Below, one piece after another: positions 4,034-5,693 of a stretch of DNA of 5,693 nucleotides. Under the pieces are notes generated by a model, which saw only the letters and a list, made by a program, of their open reading frames with translations, was not told the origin of the DNA and did not search any database. A program made the translations under genes and the position numbers. Origin of the DNA: Bacteroidota bacterium (lineage in GTDB: Bacteria > Bacteroidota > Bacteroidia > Bacteroidales > Prolixibacteraceae); assembly GCA_023488865.1 (NCBI GenBank), contig JAMDDG010000159.1, forward strand, positions 1 through 5,693, in the 5' to 3' direction. How positions within the stretch are numbered: the stretch's first letter is position 1; each line of letters begins with the position of its first letter.

Positions 4034-5693
4034 ATGAAAGTATATCAAACCAATGAAATCAGGAACATTACAGTACTCGGAAATTCGGGCGCTGGAAAAA
4101 CCACCCTTGTGGAAGCCATGCTCTTCGAGGGTGGGATTATCAATCGCCGGGGCGATGTCAAAAGCAAGAACACTGCATCCGACTACAACCTCGTAGAACA
4201 AGAGTATGGCAACTCTGTCCATGAAACAGTCCTGTATACTGAATTTGAAGGATGTAAGATAAACATCATCGATACACCCGGGATGGACGATTTCGTAGGC
4301 GGTGTAATACCTGCATTGAGTGTGGCTGCAACCGGATTATTAGTTTTCAACGCTGTCAACGGCGTTGAAGTAGGTACAGAGATTGCCAACCGAAATGCAG
4401 AAAAATTTCATAAACCACTGATTTTCGTGGTTAACCACCTCGATCACGAAAACAGCAACTGGGAGAACACCCTTGAGATGGCCAAAACAACTTTCGGGAA
4501 TAAGCTGGCCATTATACAATATCCTGTCAATCCGGGTTTAGGGTACAACAAATCCATTGACGTACTGAAGATGAAAATGCTTCAGTGGGGGCCACAAGGC
4601 GGAAAACCGGAAGAATTGGATATTCCTGCCTCTGAAAAGGGAAAAGCAGAAGAATACCACAACATGCTGGTTGAGATGGCTGCAGAGAACGACGAAGCAT
4701 TGATGGAACTCTTTTTCGAACAAGGCTCTTTGAATGAGGACGAAATGAAAAAAGGACTGAAACTCGGGATGCTCACAAGAGGCCTGTTCCCTGTTTTCTG
4801 TACCTGTGCAGCAAAAGACATGGGCATTCGCCGTCTGATGGATTTCATCGTCAACGTGGCTCCCGATCCGGGTGAGTTGGCTCCGGTAGAAACAGTTGAC
4901 GGTAAAAAGATCCCCATCAGTGTTAAAGCACCTACCTCCATTTTTGTATTCAAAACTGCCCTTGAGCAACATGTTGGGGAAGTCACCTATTTCAAAGTGA
5001 TTTCCGGAACTTTGAAGGAAGGAATGGATTTGACCAATATGGCCAAAAATTCCAAAGAACGTATCTCCCAGATTTTCGCGGTAGCCGGTAAAAACAGGAC
5101 TAAGGTATCCGAAATGGTAGCCGGGGATATCGGTGCGACCGTTAAACTAAAAGATGTCAACCACAACCAAACCCTCTGTGATAAAGATGCAGAGATTGAA
5201 TTTCCACCGATTCAATTCCCCGACCCAAGATATACTACCGCAGTTAAAGCTGTGAACGAATCGGATGAGGAGAAGATGGGCGAGTACCTTCACCGCCTTC
5301 ACGAAGAGGATCCAACCTATATCATTGAGTATTCAAAAGAGTTAAAACAAATTTTGATCCACGGGCAGGGTGAATACCACATCAACACTTTAAAATGGTA
5401 TTTCGACAATGTATTTAAAATTGACATCCAGTTTTTAAGTCCCAAAATCCCCTACCGGGAAACCATCACCAAAGTAGCCCAGGCCGATTACCGTCACCGC
5501 AAACAAAGTGGTGGATCCGGACAGTTTGGCGAAGTACACATGGTTATCGAGCCGTATGAGGAAGGAATGCCTGCCCCAACCGCCTACATGATCGATGGCA
5601 AAGAGATGAAAGTGAGCCTTCGCGGAACGGAAGTAACCGAATTGCCCTGGGGCGGGAAACTCGTCTTCTGCAACTGTATCGTTGGCGGCTCTA
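4034..5693 (+). CDS. fusA2: Elongation factor G paralogue EF-G2, 5' part (553 codons visible)
   Basis: Starts MKVYQTNEIRNITVLGNSGAGKTTL and runs open to the right edge; the family is about 700-720 residues, so roughly the last 160 are missing. Order: G domain with G' insert (1 to about 290), domain II (about 295-390), domain III (about 400-470, with HGQGEYH at 443-449), then the start of domain IV (PYRETITK from 473, KQSGGSGQFGEVH from 490). The P-loop is intact (GNSGAGKTT, 16-24), but switch I lacks the usual RGITI (QEYGNSVHET, 56-65), the DTPGH motif reads DTPGM (His to Met84), and NKxD reads NHLD (134-137). It closely resembles, from memory, the Bacteroides thetaiotaomicron EF-G2, reported to support translocation without GTP hydrolysis and to matter during carbon limitation and gut colonisation. 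The leader is A/T-rich without a Shine-Dalgarno. It is divergent from the exporter operon. Confidence 0.93.
   Translation, partial: MKVYQTNEIRNITVLGNSGAGKTTLVEAMLFEGGIINRRGDVKSKNTASDYNLVEQEYGNSVHETVLYTEFEGCKINIIDTPGMDDFVGGVIPALSVAATGLLVFNAVNGVEVGTEIANRNAEKFHKPLIFVVNHLDHENSNWENTLEMAKTTFGNKLAIIQYPVNPGLGYNKSIDVLKMKMLQWGPQGGKPEELDIPASEKGKAEEYHNMLVEMAAENDEALMELFFEQGSLNEDEMKKGLKLGMLTRGLFPVFCTCAAKDMGIRRLMDFIVNVAPDPGELAPVETVDGKKIPISVKAPTSIFVFKTALEQHVGEVTYFKVISGTLKEGMDLTNMAKNSKERISQIFAVAGKNRTKVSEMVAGDIGATVKLKDVNHNQTLCDKDAEIEFPPIQFPDPRYTTAVKAVNESDEEKMGEYLHRLHEEDPTYIIEYSKELKQILIHGQGEYHINTLKWYFDNVFKIDIQFLSPKIPYRETITKVAQADYRHRKQSGGSGQFGEVHMVIEPYEEGMPAPTAYMIDGKEMKVSLRGTEVTELPWGGKLVFCNCIVGGS

Noticed and set aside
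4538..4986. Two overlapping minus-strand open frames of 134 and 144 codons
   Set aside because: Both are antisense to the EF-G2 gene, which has clear conserved motifs throughout; no independent support.

Overview
The window comes from a Bacteroidota (Bacteroidetes) genome, probably Bacteroidales-like. Four things support this. The ribosomal proteins and the EF-G paralogue are of Bacteroidota type. Two promoters match the phylum's -7 box TAnnTTTG. The genes lack Shine-Dalgarno sites and have A/T-rich leaders. The exporter pair (C39-peptidase ABC transporter plus HlyD-like protein) is of the kind common in that phylum.

Layout, left to right. Positions 1-549 hold the start of the str operon on the minus strand: rpsL (S12), then the first codons of rpsG (S7), which runs off the left edge. 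Positions 550-914 hold the rpsL leader (two possible hairpins and a duplicated 9-mer), a strong -7 box, and a pair of inverted octamer arrays around a core of about 75 nt. Positions 915-3696 hold a two-gene minus-strand export cassette: a peptidase-containing ABC exporter followed, after an 88-nt gap, by a very short HlyD-like membrane fusion protein. The gap contains a 7-bp-period A/T-rich array. Positions 3697-4033 are a divergent regulatory region with three copies of an octamer (one within a palindrome), another 7-bp-period array and a -7 box. From 4034 to the right edge, on the plus strand, is the first ~553 codons of an EF-G paralogue resembling the Bacteroides EF-G2 (fusA2).

How the genes fit together. 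The two ends concern ribosome function: S12/S7, and an elongation factor whose GTPase motifs are visibly degenerate. The middle looks like a bacteriocin/peptide-type exporter with an intact protease active site, but no cargo peptide or outer-membrane channel is visible here. The most notable points are the fusion protein that appears to have lost its whole lipoyl/coiled-coil hairpin, the EF-G paralogue without the catalytic histidine, and the short-period intergenic arrays. No tRNA, rRNA, CRISPR array, transposase or phage gene was seen.
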